DNA of 64,000 bases from Calliphora vicina. Its lineage: Eukaryota; Arthropoda; Insecta; Diptera; Calliphoridae. Shown here in pieces: positions 1 to 12,674 of this stretch. Every line of letters begins with the position of its first letter. The first letter of the stretch is position 1. A program made the position numbers and the translations under genes. Location: NCBI RefSeq assembly GCF_958450345.1, contig NC_088784.1, forward strand, positions 58,212,247 to 58,276,246, in the 5' to 3' direction. Under the pieces are notes generated by a model. That model searched no databases and was not told where the DNA came from. It was given only the letters and a program-made list of their open reading frames with translations.

Positions 1-980
1 GACTAAACGAAGAGGAAGTTCATACTTTTCAGTAAGAAATTTATATTATATTGCTTGCAGGTAACTCTGCCGAAAAAATTTAGAATGGGTCCAGATGGGT
101 CCAAACAGAAATCTCTCGAAATGGTAGAATAGTATATGGGCAATTCCACGAGAATGACAACCACGACCGAAAACACAAAAACCCTTGAAACTTTTGTCAA
201 GATGTTTTGAATAGGAGATAACACTAAAATTTTACTATGTGAAGGTATTTAGAACTTGTTACAAACTTTTTAGGGCAAAAATAATAGTTTAAACTGACTA
301 TATTTAATTTTTTAATATTTGGTTTAATGTAAGAAATTAAAAGAAAAAATAATGCCTCTCACGATTCGTAAATTTTAGCGTACGTATGTCACGTACGATA
401 TACCCTTATTTCGCTTGATATTTTGGACAACAATGTTTCGAAAGTACTTTTTATTATTTTAAAATATAGTACCCTCTGAATGAAACATAAAGACCAAATT
501 ATTTTTCAGATACTCTTATTTTTGCAAAATCTATTCCACTCTACACAAGTGCAAATGCCACGTACGATGACATGGAATTGCACATATGTATGTGAATTAT
601 AAGTCGGTTTACACTGTTTTCATATTAGAGTGTCTTGCTTGAATAAAAACCAAGAATCAATTCTTTAAATATTCTGATAAAACCAATATCAATGTGTGTA
701 TTTTTCACTTGGCTCATAGTATGTATTTATAAATATAAATACACACATTCTGTGCTTTTGTCCTAAAAAGAGAAAAATATTTCAAATATTTTTAATGTTT
801 GCCAACTTGTCTGGTTATAATCCTTCGTTATTATTTATTAAACCATATTTAGTGGCTTATTGTTTTAATTTTTATTATTTAAAAAAAAAATAATCTATTA
901 AAAATTTCAACAAAAAAACGACATAACATAAGTAAAATGCACGTTCTGCTATATCAATTATGGTGAGTTTTATTAAATTC
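1..980. other. AT-rich sequence, no gene recognised
   Basis: Only short, low-complexity open frames are present. No splice-framed coding segment, transposon terminus or RNA gene could be recognised. It lies downstream of the ADK copy 1 gene. Confidence 0.5.
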
Positions 981-2422
981 GTACACAGAAAAAAATTACG
1001 ACAAATCAATTGTCATATTAATTACCACATTCGCCAATACAATTATTTTTTTAATTAAAAAGACACCAAGAACCGATTTTGTAGATACAAAAAATATTGT
1101 TGTTACTTGAAATTGTTAACTCTCAACAATATGTTTTAACGAGTTTGTCAAATTAAACAATAAATTTGATAATAGTCAACAATATAATTTGAACTATAGG
1201 TTTGTAACATTGAATAAATATATTTTTACTAGTTTATTAATTAATGCAATTTGATGGTTTTAATTGTTTTTTTATTATTATAAACAAATTTACAATTTAT
1301 TATAATAATAACATATATAAATTTAAAATATAAAGTTAAGTCATGCATATATCCATTTTCTCACCTTTTGAACTAGTATTATGATCAATTTTCCTCTAGT
1401 ATTGTTCTTAAATGAGTTCCTTCTACACACGAAGCATTTGATGATGAAAAGAATCCTTTGAAATCCTGTTGAAAAAAAGTTTTGTATATAAAATCCATGA
1501 TCGATGTTTTAGTTACATATTCAACCATCTAACCATCTTAAATACTCCAATTTGTTTTTAATTTATAAAAGAAAACATATTTTTTATGAAACAAAAAAAT
1601 GTGTATATTTTCTTTAATTTTTATTTTCTTGACACGTTTATTTTTGTTACTTTCAATAGCTATGTTCAATAACTAAAAGTTGTTACTAGTTAGTAACAAT
1701 TGTTACTGGAAAAGCGTTCATTAACTCCAAAAACTTGCAAGTAGAGAAAAAATCAAATTTTAGAGAATGTTCTCTCGTTGCAAACTATTACAAGTTCTAT
1801 TTTGAACTCGTAATAGTTAGCATCTTATATTTCATATGTTTTGTGTTATTGTTTATTTATTTACAATTTTATTTTTGTGGTGAAAGAATAGCAGAGTTCA
1901 GTATTAAGTGCGAATGGTATTGCATCATTGCAAATGCAAAATTGTAAAGGTTTTTGCGTGTTATTTGTTATTGGATTACGGTAAAATATTGCATTTTCAA
2001 TGATGCTAGACCATTCGCACGTAATACTGAACTCCGCTAATGTAAATAAAAAGAATTTTCAATAAAATTTAAGAAAATTTGAGTATATATACATTTTAAA
2101 AGGAATAAAATAAGAAAATTGTGTGTATAAAACAATTGTTACTGGAAAATCGTTCATTTACTTTTTACTATTTTTAAGAATTTAAGAGAGTAATTTTGTA
2201 AATTTTGATTTTATTCTCTCGTTGCAAGTATTTACTGGGAAAGTAAATGAACAGACCTAATATAATATTCCTATTGAATTTAAACAACTAAAATTATTAA
2301 TAATATCTAAAAGAAATTGTTGAAAAAAACATATTGAATTAAAAAATTATTGAAAATTTAAATCATACTTCAAACAAATTTTTTCAATTACATAATGACT
2401 GCTAACATTTTTTTCTGTGTAC
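981..2422. mobile_element. Non-coding DNA element with 16-bp terminal inverted repeats
   Basis: The left end begins GTACACAGAAAAAAAT, and the right end is its exact reverse complement at 2407-2422. The interior is AT-rich, has no convincing transposase frame, and includes a separate 151-bp hairpin at 1889-2039. Ends of the form ACACAGAAAAA/TTTTTCTGTGT recur in fly genomes, so a non-autonomous DNA transposon is likely. No clear target duplication was found (flanks AAATTC and AATTAA), so the superfamily is left open. Confidence 0.6.
1889..2039. repeat. Hairpin MITE (151 bp)
   Basis: The outer 49 or so bases at each end are near-perfect reverse complements, starting TAGCAGAGTTCAGTATTA on the left and ending with the matching complement GAACTCCGCTA on the right. 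This leaves a loop of roughly 50 bp. It is nested in the 981-2422 element. The transcript would fold into a long stem. Confidence 0.7.
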
Positions 2423-2476
2423 AATTAAACTTAATAAGGGAACTCATTTAAACGCTTAAGTTTCTCATATGTGCAG

Positions 2477-4231
2477 TAGAGTGACAATCAGTTGTATGGA
2501 AAAAAATGTTTGTTAAACATTTTGAAGAGTGCCGGGTGGAATATTGTGACACTAGGCCTAAAAGTTAAGTGCTGAAAATTTGGGCCAAATCGGACAACGA
2601 TTTCTCGACGCATCGAGGTCAAAGTTCAGATATATGCTAAATTTTACTATTTATATGGAATTAGTAGGTGAAACTCGTTAACTTTCTACATTGTTGTCTA
2701 GAAATATGAAGATTTACTGATATTAATGAATATTACATTAAAAAAAATGTTTGAAAATTGACCCTGTATCTCCTTTGGGTCAAAATGACCCAAAAACTGT
2801 ATTATCGCCAAAATTCAGGAAAAATGCAAATTTTTCAGTTTTTGTAAAAATTTTGCTACTAAATAAATACTTTTCCTATTGAATGCAAAAGAATCGAAAT
2901 GTGTACGTAATTTTCGTTGTAATGAGATATAAATGACAAAATTTGGTTAAGAAATGGTAAAGTTATTACAAATTCGCCAAACCATTAACGTGTCTCAGGC
3001 CACTTGAACAAAAAATTTAAGAAAAAAAATTAACATATTTCGAGACAAATTAAAATAAAAGCTAATTTTTATTTAAAATATATCCGTATTCACTTGTATA
3101 TGAGTTTTTGTCTTCGTCGGATACCGTTAACCTATTCAAAGGTATGGCCAAAATAAAATATTTTTCTTAACGGCTGTTTCGAAACTCCATTTTTAAATTT
3201 TGTTAAACTAATTTCAGAATTTTTCGATCATCTCCTTGGGATTTATTGAGATCATAATAGGGAATACAAATATGAAAAAATTATGTCAATAGTTTTTATT
3301 TCCGTACCTGCGATTTAAATTTTGCGATTTTCAAGAAAAACTATTTTTGGCGAGTGAGCCCAATTTCCTTACTGTTATAAATTTTAAGTAAAATCTATCC
3401 ATAATCTTATAGCCCTGGTAGTTTTAAATATAGTCTGAACATTTTATTAAAATCGGATAACTTTAACCTTTAAATCGTGAAGGTCAAAGGTCAAAGGTCA
3501 AATTTTTCAATATTTGGAATTTCGAATGAAATGATAGCGAAATCAAATGAAATTAGTTTAACAAAATTTTTAAAAATTTAAAAATGGAGTTTCGAAACAG
3601 CCGTTAAAAAAATATTTTATTTTGGCCATACCTTTGAATAGGTTAACGGTATCCGACGAAGACAAAAACTCATACACAAGTTAATACGGATATATTTTAA
3701 ATAAAAATTAGCTTTTATTTTAATTTTTCTCGAAATATGTTAATTTTTTTTCTTAAATTTCTTGTTCAAGTGGCCTGAGACACGTTAATGGTCTGGCGAA
3801 TTTGTAATAACTTTACCATTTTTTAACCAAATTTTGTCGTTTATATCTCATTACAACGACAACTACGTACACATTTCGATTTCAATTGGAAAAGTATTTA
3901 TTTAGTAGCAAAATTTTTACAAAAACTGAAAAATTTGCATTTTTCCTGAATTTTGGCGATAATACAGTTTTTGGGTCATTTTGACCCAAAGGAGATACAG
4001 GGTCAATTTCCAAACATTTTTTTTAATGTAATATTCATTAATATCAATAAATCTACATATTTCTAGAAAACAATGCAGAAAGTTAACGAGTTTCACCTAC
4101 TTATTCCATATAAATAGTAAAATTTAGCATATATCTTTGGCCCAAATTTTCAGCACTTAACTTTTAGGCCTAGTGTCACAATATTCCACCCGGAACTCTT
4201 TGAAATCTAAAAAAAATCGGCTGTCACTCTA
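2477..4231. mobile_element. 1755-bp foldback element with 7-bp target duplication
   Basis: The termini are TAGAGTGACA and its inverted complement (1 mismatch within the first 11 bases). The identical 7-mer TGTGCAG lies immediately outside both ends (2470-2476 and 4232-4238). Inside, long inverted arms (about 2525-3215 against 3550-4200) match almost base for base and surround a loop of about 330 bp. There is no coding frame. The 7-8 bp target duplication fits P/1360-type or hAT-type transposases acting in trans; which one cannot be decided here. Confidence 0.85.
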
Positions 4232-4396
4232 TGTGCAGTTGTCCAAATTTGAGCGACGTGTTTCATGAACCCACCTTTTAAACTTTGTGCAATTTTTTAC
4301 AGTAAATTTATATTTGATAAAAATGTAAATTTATATTGATATAAAAATTAATTCAACAAAAGCTTTAAGAAGTTATTAAAATTGTAAATGTTTCAA

Positions 4397-4775
4397 CTCC
4401 CAAAAAGGACCTATAAGGTGCAAACGCATTTCTTCTTAACTGTGATTATTTGTCATTATATATCATACCAAATAAGTAATAAAACTGCATTAACAGATTT
4501 CAAAAATATTTAAAATCAATGATTTTAGAAAATTTATGTCTCTCCTGCAATATTTCTAAAAAGGAACTTAGCGCTTTGTACACTAAGCTAACGAAATGCT
4601 TAATTAAATTAAATTTTAATTTAATGAAGTCAAATTTATATAAAGAAGGTATGTATATAAATGATATGTACATCAAATTCAATTTAACGTTTGGTAAAAT
4701 CATCACTAAGTTTTTAATGAATCATTAGTAAGATTTAGCCTAAACTTATAGAATGAAGCGGAATTTAATTTTAAT
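4397..4775. repeat. Dispersed repeat, copy 1 (partner at 24700-25064)
   Basis: This segment of about 370 bp aligns in direct orientation with 24700-25064; shared blocks include TGATTATTTGTCATTATA and AATGAATCATTAGTAAGATT. Differences are scattered substitutions and small indels. No termini or coding potential were recognised. The partner lies inside the 23096-25342 element, so this may be a fragment of the same family. Confidence 0.7.
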
Positions 4776-5510
4776 TATACCCTTCGCCATGGGTAGGGTT
4801 GCTATTTAAAATCGGCCCATAAATGGCTGAGATATAAGGATAAAACCGGGACAACCTCGATTTTTGCCCTATTTTTGATCTATATCTGGATTACTAAGTC
4901 ATTAATATAGACAATATGGATATCTAATGATAGATATTTCAAAGTCCATTGCAACAATTAAAAAAAAAATGGAAAAAACTTTTTTTAAATCACCCCTATC
5001 GCGAATTAATATTTCACATGAGATATGTTCCCATTTCCCATTTTTAGTTCATAAACTTTGTTCACGTGAAAAAATTCCCCATGTTGTGAAACTTTTAGAT
5101 GAAATTTTGTAAACAATAAACAGCTGCTACGAACAAAATTAACTATTGTGAATGAAAAGTTTAGGGGAATATCACGATAACAATTTTCCCTTCGAGGGAA
5201 ATGGATATTTCATGGGAACACAAATGTCACATGTTTTTCACGATAGGGGTGAATATTTTTATACGGGTGTTAGGTCAACTATGGGCCGATCTTCACAAAA
5301 TTTGATGGTGTATGTGATGTGTCTATTTGCGTTGAATTTTTTATGAACATTCACATATTTAAGATATTCAGCAAGACTTAACACTTATTCAGGGAGGATA
5401 TTTATAGGGAGCTAATCATGGACCGATTTTAACAAATTTCAATAGGCTTTTTTGTGCCGAAAAAGATTATGTAAAAAATGTGTTCGAAATATCTTAAAAA
5501 TTGCCACTTC
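4776..5510. repeat. Fragments of TATACCC-type dispersed repeats
   Basis: It starts with TTATACCCTTCGCCATGGGT. The next ~100 bp (to about 4880) matches, in reverse orientation, 13628-13720. The segment from about 5385 to 5510 matches the 3' half of the 8563-9266 repeat (ATGGACCGATTT..., AAATATCTT...). The short frames here are not genes. Only pieces of two related repeats are visible. Confidence 0.6.
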
Positions 5511-6436
5511 TACTTTTATACTTTAAAATAACGAAATAAATTTGGAAACTTTTTGCAAAATAGAAATTTAAGTTTTTGGTGTTTTTGTGTTGTTTTTATG
5601 CATTTTAAGACACAATTTTAAATACATATTTTTTAATAATACAAATTATACCTTTTGAACTTCCTAAAGTAAAAGTAAAAAGGAACCAATTTGTTATCTT
5701 ATCTCAACGGGAATATCGAGAGGTATTTCAAAAATTGTCCTGCTCACAAAAACGGTAAAATCCAACATGGTAACATGGAACATTTGCAACTTTTTACCTG
5801 TTTCAATTTCCTTTTTCCATTTGCAATCCCCTCTAATATATTTCTTTAAATGCTTAAAATTGTTTATTAAAATCTCTTTCTTGCATTCAAACTTAAATTA
5901 AACACATTGTTATGTTGTGTTGCTGTTGTGGCTGTAAGAATATTTTTCTATGCAAATCTATGGAAACGAATTTCCAAACAAACCAATAAACCACATGATG
6001 ACATTAATTACTTCGTTCAGTGACCACTCAATAGTTTGTTCAACACATTGAACTGTGTGCCATTTGTATTAGAGTGGCCTTCTTTCCTTGTCATTGTTCG
6101 GTATCGACCCCTTAAAATTCATTGTTTAATGTTTAAAACAAACATCAATGTTTTCATCAACTTCACTCTCATACTCGAGGACAATGTGTTAAACATGCAC
6201 GGGTAGGAGTTGTACATGGATATATGCAACACATTTTGTTGTGTTGCGGTGTCTGGCAACCTATGGAACGCGTATTGTGTGGTTGCATTTTCAATCCTCA
6301 TTTAGCATTTATTAGAATCAACACATTTTTTTTCTTTCAAGTAACAGAGCTATGTATGTATATCGAATTAAGATTCCCTTCAAAAAAGCACACTTTAAGA
6401 TAAAGATTGAAAACAATGTTTGTTTACAGCTCAACG
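5511..6436. other. No gene recognised
   Basis: AT-rich unique-looking sequence. The 60-residue minus frame at 6119-6301 has no recognisable domain, and its composition follows the surrounding DNA. Confidence 0.45.
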
Positions 6437-7933
6437 CACAGTGGGGGAACTGAAAAAAGTAGAAATTATCTGTAACATCTAAACGGATATCCCGATTTTA
6501 TATAATTTCCCATGGCTATAGAGGGGGTGTTGATAAATTTAGGTTTTGAATTTGAACACCAAGGGGTTACCGAGCCACAATGCCCCAATGTGGGGCATCA
6601 TTTAAAAGTGATATCAAACGTCTGAGAACACTACAATATGAAGCTAATTACTGCGAGTTATGTATTTTGAATCCATAAATTTGACTAGTGGAAAAGATAA
6701 GATAAGATACATGTTATAGATCGTCGTGTAGTAAATTATGTCCGCTTTTAAAATTTTGAAAATAAAATTTATAAAATACTTTTTTCAAAAATATGGGAAT
6801 TTTTAATTTTTAAAAAGCAATAAATGTTTTGTTTATGAATCGTTTTTGATGAAATTTTAAACTTATATAGACCATGATACAACAACATAAGGTACACCCA
6901 GTAGAAAATAAATTCTCAATTATACAATTCTTGTAACGCCAAACAAAAGAAAATATAAAAAAATATGAAAAAAATCAAAATCTAAGTTTGACTCTCCCTA
7001 GTGATTCTACCTTCTACAATTATTGTATCATGATATAGAAATTTTTTATCAAAATTCAAAAGTGAAAAAGAAAAAGTGAACTGTTTTTGACAATCCCACA
7101 ATTCCCAAAAAACTTTTCAAAAATCCCAAAAATTATATGTTTTAGATTTTTGACTCTGTTGACGGTAGCGAGGTCCGGTCTATTAATTCTGTTTGCAAAA
7201 TATTTAGGAATATATTGGCACATACAAAAGAGGTTTCAATTCTTTGAAAGCAGCTATGCAAGTAAAGAAAATTTGGCATAAAGTTGAAATTTACATAAAA
7301 AATAGGTCTACTTCGGAAGGCTTTGGACCTCGCAATAACACAAATTTTGATCTGTAGTAATTTACTTCTGTAGGTCTTCTCAAAATGTTACCTTTCAGAA
7401 AAATATAAACACATTATTTATTTTGTTTTTATTTTCTGTACAAATAAACATTAACGTAAGTATTTTTTTCAAAAAAAAATTCACGCTACATCTACTTTTC
7501 TCATTTTTTAAACTTAAAAGCACATAACTTTTGACTAAGTATAAATTTTTTCTATCCTAATAAATTTGTTGTTAATTAAAAAATATATATTTTAAATAAT
7601 CGTGAGAGATTTGGATCCGCTATTAGCAAAAATCCAGACTAAGGTAAACTATAAGAGATAAAATATAGTTGTAGCTCTCTTCTTGTAGGTTCTACATAAA
7701 AACACTTCTTTCAAATAGGATGGAGAACAAACATTTGGCATCATTTTTAAATTTTCAAATACCCGAGATACCCCATTTTGGGGCCTTGATGCTCCGCCGC
7801 ACCTTAGTGTTTTAAGTCCAAATTCAAAACTTAAACTCAGCTACACCTCCTTTATAGTCCTGGGAAATTTTACTAAAGTCGGACTATCGGTTTAGAAGTT
7901 TATTTTCACTTTTTTCCTTTCCCCACAACTGTG
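6437..7933. mobile_element. Element with diverged long inverted ends starting CACAGT
   Basis: The left end reads CACAGTGGGGGAACTG. The right end, read inverted, is CACAGTTGTGGGGAAAGG, and roughly 180 bp inside each end can be aligned with many substitutions. Flanking 5-mers CAACG and AAACG differ at one base. The interior carries MITE-like remnants near 6897-7045 and no coding frame. CACAGTG-type ends with 5-bp duplications are typical of Transib elements; this assignment is an inference only. Confidence 0.5.
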
Positions 7934-7938
7934 AAACG

Positions 7939-9401
7939 CACAGTGGCGTCATTTGAATTTTTTCATTGCAAAAGTCATAACTTTTGAACCAAATAGATAA
8001 TCATAAAATTTAAAAAGCATGTAATAGATAATTGATCAGCCTATGAAATGGCTGTTTAAAATGATTCTACGCCCATAAGCAAAGTTGAAATTTGTGAAAA
8101 AATTAATTTTATGGGAAGTAAAATAAAATATTTTTAAATTTTTGGTTGGATTTTTCACGGTCATATGTCATTTTTGGAAGCATGTCTTTTTTCAAAATTT
8201 TACCTCTAGCAAATATAAAAATTTACAGTTTTTTTATTTTCCTTCAAAGTTGAGAAATATTGAAAAATTGATAGTTGGTAAATAACGATTTACCTGGACA
8301 AATACAAAGAAACAGTACTAGTTATGTTTATTCTATTCTTAATAAATATATCTACAATAGAATCAAAAATAATGACGATCCGTTACATAGTTTTCGATAT
8401 ATTAAGCTAATTCACAAGGTGTCCTAATTTCAGAAGTACTAAAATAATAATAATAATAATATCTGAAAGCGGACCAAATTACCTAAAAATGGTCTGTTTT
8501 TTGAAAACTGTAAATCCGTCAACTATGAAGGGCTATATCTTCTGAACCAAAAATCTGATTGTAACAAGTAAGAAAGTATGGTCGGTCAAGCCCGACCAAT
8601 TAATACCCTACACTAAGTAAAAGAGCAAAATCATTTTTCTTTTAAATTTCAATAATTTATATTTTTGAGTGATTTTCGGAAGTGGGCCTTATATGGGGGT
8701 TATGACCAATTACGGACCGATCACCATGAAATTAGGTCGTGTGATTTATGTCTCTATGAAAGTTTACTATATTGAATTTTGTGAGTATACCAACATTTAA
8801 AGTGATTTTCGGAAGCGGGTCTATATGGGAGCTATGACTAATTATGGACCGATCGTAACAAAATTTGGTGACATGAATTTTGTATATATAAAACTTATTT
8901 GGAGCGCAATTTGTGGAGATACATTTATAAATTAAACATTTATGACCGATAAAGTCCAATTTCGGAAAGACATTTGTATGGTGAAATAATGGACCGATTT
9001 CAGCCATTTTCAACAGGCTTGGTCCTTGGGCCGAAACAATAATATGTACCATATTTGATCGAAATATCTTCAAAATTGCGACCTGGACAGCCATGGACAG
9101 CCAGCCAGCCAACCAGACGGACGGACGGACATCATTTAATCGACTCAGAAAGTGATTCTCAATCGGTCGGTATACTTTAAGGTGGGTGTTAGATTATTAT
9201 TTTTGGGCGTTACAAACATCTGCACAAACGCATAATACTCTCCCCACTATGGTGGTGTAGGGTATAATATAATATAATTTAAGTGCAGCATATTTGAAAT
9301 CGTTGGACAATTTACTGTAAAAGAGGTTCATTCAATATTTTTTAGGGGCACATGCAATTTTTGATTTTTGCAACCTCACTTGTTCTACGGGCGCCACTGT
9401 G
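7939..9401. mobile_element. Element with CACAGTGGCG termini, interrupted by another repeat
   Basis: It begins CACAGTGGCGTC and ends GGCGCCACTGTG, so the terminal inverted repeat matches at 11 of 12 positions. It starts 5 bp after the end of the neighbouring CACAGT element, and both share AAACG between them. The dispersed repeat 8563-9266 is inserted inside. No transposase frame survives. It is likely non-autonomous. Confidence 0.55.
8563..9266. repeat. Dispersed fly repeat, family A, near-complete copy
   Basis: It starts AACAAGTAAGAAAGTATGGT, followed by a short GGTCGG...CCGACC hairpin and AATACCCTACAC, and ends GGTGTAGGGTATA (inverted to the start motif). Related copies lie at 10693-12674 and 61925-61985. 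The 126-residue minus frame at 8732-9112 lies wholly within the repeat and is not a gene. The superfamily is not identified. Confidence 0.7.
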
Positions 9402-9422
9402 CGACGCCTTGTTTGTAATTAG

Positions 9423-10250
9423 CAGGGAAACCTGAAATATGCTCTAAAAAAAGGGTTTTAAGCACTTTAAATATACAGTAAAAACTTTAAAATATGCTCT
9501 GAAAATTTAAAAAATATGCTCTTAAAAAAACAAACTTTTACATAATTTTTAACCAAAAAATATACTTATATTTAAATAAAATAAAAAAATCAATACAATT
9601 AATTTCTAAAAAGGTAAAGTAACATAAAATAAACAAAAATAACATGAACTAAAACAAGTACAACATAAAAACAATAAGCTGATATTTTATATAAATATAA
9701 AGTCACTTCTTCAATTACGGTTATTATTGCAATAAATTACAAAATATTGACTTAAATTTTCAAATAAAAGTCGATGTCTATTGGATCTGCAAACATGTTT
9801 ATACATAGAAAAAGTTCTTTCGACATCAACTGATGTTATAAGAGCAAATTTAAAAGACAATATTTCTTTAACACTTAGAACGGTTAAGTTTGAATTAGAA
9901 CTAAAATTTGATATTTATTATTAAAATAGTGCTTATTTTATATAAAAAAAGCCATCTATTTTTCAATTTTTAATTTTAAACAAAGGAAGTAAAAACCTGT
10001 AACACAACAGCGAAAAATAAGTAAAAAAAAATAGTTTTTGATAAAGTCAAAATATGCTATTAAACAGTAAAATATGCTCTAAAAATGTTCTTAAAACAAA
10101 TATATGCAAAAATATGCATGTAAGGGTAAAATATGCAAAAATATGCACTAACAAATCGATGCCAAAATTCTTAAATAGTTCTGAAACGTATCCATATGCT
10201 TATTAGACTCACACGAAAAAAACATGCATTTGCATATTTTGGTTTCTCTG
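9423..10250 (-). mobile_element. Internally deleted hAT transposon, CAGGGAAACC family, copy 1
   Basis: The ends are CAGGGAAACC and, inverted, CAGAGAAACC. The exact 8-bp duplication GTAATTAG flanks it (9415-9422 and 10251-10258), the hallmark of hAT transposition. Multiple AATATGC/AAATATGCTCT motifs sit near both ends and probably act as transposase-binding subterminal repeats. The interior is a deletion derivative that keeps only the C-terminal transposase region on the minus strand. A second copy is at 26470-29511. Confidence 0.9.
9745..9875 (-). pseudogene. hAT transposase C-terminal dimerisation (hATC) remnant
   Basis: The minus-strand frame reads through TSVDVERTFSMYKHVC followed by NRH. 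This is the core hATC motif (SxxxERxFSxYKxxxxxNR) that mediates hAT transposase dimerisation. The catalytic domain upstream is deleted, so the fragment cannot encode a working transposase. It shows that the surrounding MITE-like element derives from an autonomous hAT whose gene runs on the minus strand. Confidence 0.8.
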
Positions 10251-10692
10251 GTAATTAGCAAGTTTTCCAGCAAATTATTAACTAAATATTTTATTTAGGT
10301 TTCATTAAATTTAATAGTCCTAAATATCTGATACAACATCCGCCCACATACTTTGTTGAGAAGGGTGTATGAATAAATAGTTGGACAACCCTTCAATTGA
10401 TGGACATTGTGTGGAAAATTAATATCATGTAATTAACAGCAGATTTAATGTTGTACGTGATTTAACCGATACCAATCGAGTTCAACACAACACAGAGCCA
10501 TTCATATACACATTCATAGGTAAATACATACATATTTATGTTCATATATGGGCAAAAACACTTTTCTTTTAAAAATCTATGAAATGTATCTATCTATTTC
10601 TTAAGTATTTATGATTTTGCAAAATTTCAGAATCTAAGGTTTATTTATATCTTTACGAGTTATATTTTCCTAAAGATGAAAAATATAAAAAA

Positions 10693-12674
10693 AAGTAAGA
10701 AAGTATGGGGTCAATCTCGTTCATATAATAACCTACACTAAATAAATGAGCAAAAAATTCTTTTAAAATTTCAATAATTTATATTCGTGAGTAATTTTCG
10801 GAAGTGGGCCTTACATGGGAGGTATGACCAATTATGGACCAATCACCATGAAATTAGGTCGTATGATTTATGTCTATATGAATGTTATTTATGGTGAATT
10901 TTGTATTTATACCAAAATTTTTGTTATATGTATTTCAAAAAAGGTGTCATCTTTGGTTAACAGCAAATTCAGACTTTGTGATACGGCTTAACTTTATATG
11001 GCAATAATATAGCTAAGAGTCCGCCAAATAAATTTTGTTAAAATTTTTTTTCCAAAAAATAGCTTTTTCGTCCACTTTTGTTGAAAAAATATAGGAAGAA
11101 AATTTCTTTTTTTAGAATAACTTCCAGGGTCTCCTAATTTTTCACTAACAATATTTAGCAAAGTTGTAGCTACGGTAAAGTTTAACTCTTGAGACATATA
11201 AATGCATTCTGAACGTGTCTAGTCACTCTAAATAGAACATAAAAATCACTTTGTACCTTAACAATTTTCGTTTTTACTATTTTTTGACGCTAAAACAAAG
11301 ATTTTTTTGTTAAATAGTATGATCAAGTCCACACTTCTATGTTGTGCTGTATTATTTACTCGGCTGAGGTGTTCGGAATAGGGATCAGTGAGTGGACCCT
11401 CAATGTCACACATATTACAAAAAATCGCCAAAAAGCCATTTATGATCCGAATGAGCTGAAATTTAAAATATAGATAGTCCTTGAGAAGGTCTACAAAAAT
11501 ATGCTTTTATCTCTTTTAGTTCAAGAGATATTTAGGTTTAATTTTTAAATTTTGATCGATCTTTATTTTGTATTTTATATATGATGGGCCTACGAAAGGT
11601 CGAAATTTGTTTTTTATATATGACGGATATTTGCGATAAAATTCTAAAGAAAATAAAACAAACCTGACAACAATTTTTTCGTCCCTATAAAAAGTTACAC
11701 TCATCCAAAGTTGAAGCATCTTTTTATATACTTCAACTTTGTATGCGTGTGTTTTTTAAGTTTTTTGCCAAAAAAGTCCCCATATATTTTCTTTTATAAA
11801 AAACTAATTTTCTTCGTGGCTATATACACTTTTCTATGATCTAGATAGAGAACTTAATGCAAAAACGTATAAAGTAAAATTTGACTAACTTAAGCGGACA
11901 TTGTAGCCCCCAGCCCTATCCAAACTTGGCCAATTTTGAAACAAAATTTTAGGTTTGAGTAAAAAATTCTAAAAACGCAAATCACCGATCCTCAAAAACT
12001 CGTCACATTTGTATAGCCCTATATATTTTTTATACACATACAAAACGTTTTTACTATCATACTGTAAATAACGTCAAAGTGGGCTATTTCCTAAAAAAAA
12101 CTCAGTTTTTGGAACACATTTTCCCCGTTTTAGGAATTTCGATGTTTGAGAACAAAGAATGGCAACATTAGTGATGCCATTGACTTAAGAACATTTAGAT
12201 CTATATTATTTCCAAATTTTATTGTGATGTCTGTAACTGTTAAAATTTTACATTAATTCAAAGTTTTTATTTTTCTTGATGGAAAATCACCATTTTATAA
12301 TATTGTTAGTTTTTAAGGTAAAATACGTCCGAAAAAACACAAAATTAATTCATTTCACTAAAATGTCAATCTCCAATTCATAAGGTTTCCACCGATATCA
12401 AAAACTTAAGCTTATATTTACTCTTCAGAAGCTCCACAAACCTTGCCCACTTTCAAAAATGTTTTATGTTTTTTCATATCTTGCATCAATAGAGAAATAT
12501 TCACTCGAACATACATTTTTAAGTAAACCTTGTTTGGCTGGCCTTGCAAACAAGGTTTACAAGGCCAGCCAGCAAACTTGCTAGACGGACGTACGGATGG
12601 ACATCGGTATACTTTAAGGTGGGTGTTAGACCACAAACACATTATACCCTCCCCACTATGGTAGTGAAGGGTAT
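10693..12674. repeat. Family A dispersed repeat split by about 1.6 kb of other sequence
   Basis: The 5' part (10693-10935) is the same family as 8563-9266 (AAGTAAGAAAGTATGG start, ATGACCAATTATGGACC block). The 3' part (about 12575-12674) carries GTATACTTTAAGGTGGGTGT and ends AGTGAAGGGTATA. Between them lies unrelated AT-rich sequence without recognisable ends or coding frames, plus a small hairpin near 12528-12590 (CCTTGTTTGGCTGGCCTTG and its complement). Confidence 0.6.

Noticed and set aside
8732..9112. 126-residue minus-strand open frame
   Set aside because: It lies entirely within a dispersed repeat that recurs at 10.7 kb without keeping the frame; no domain is visible.
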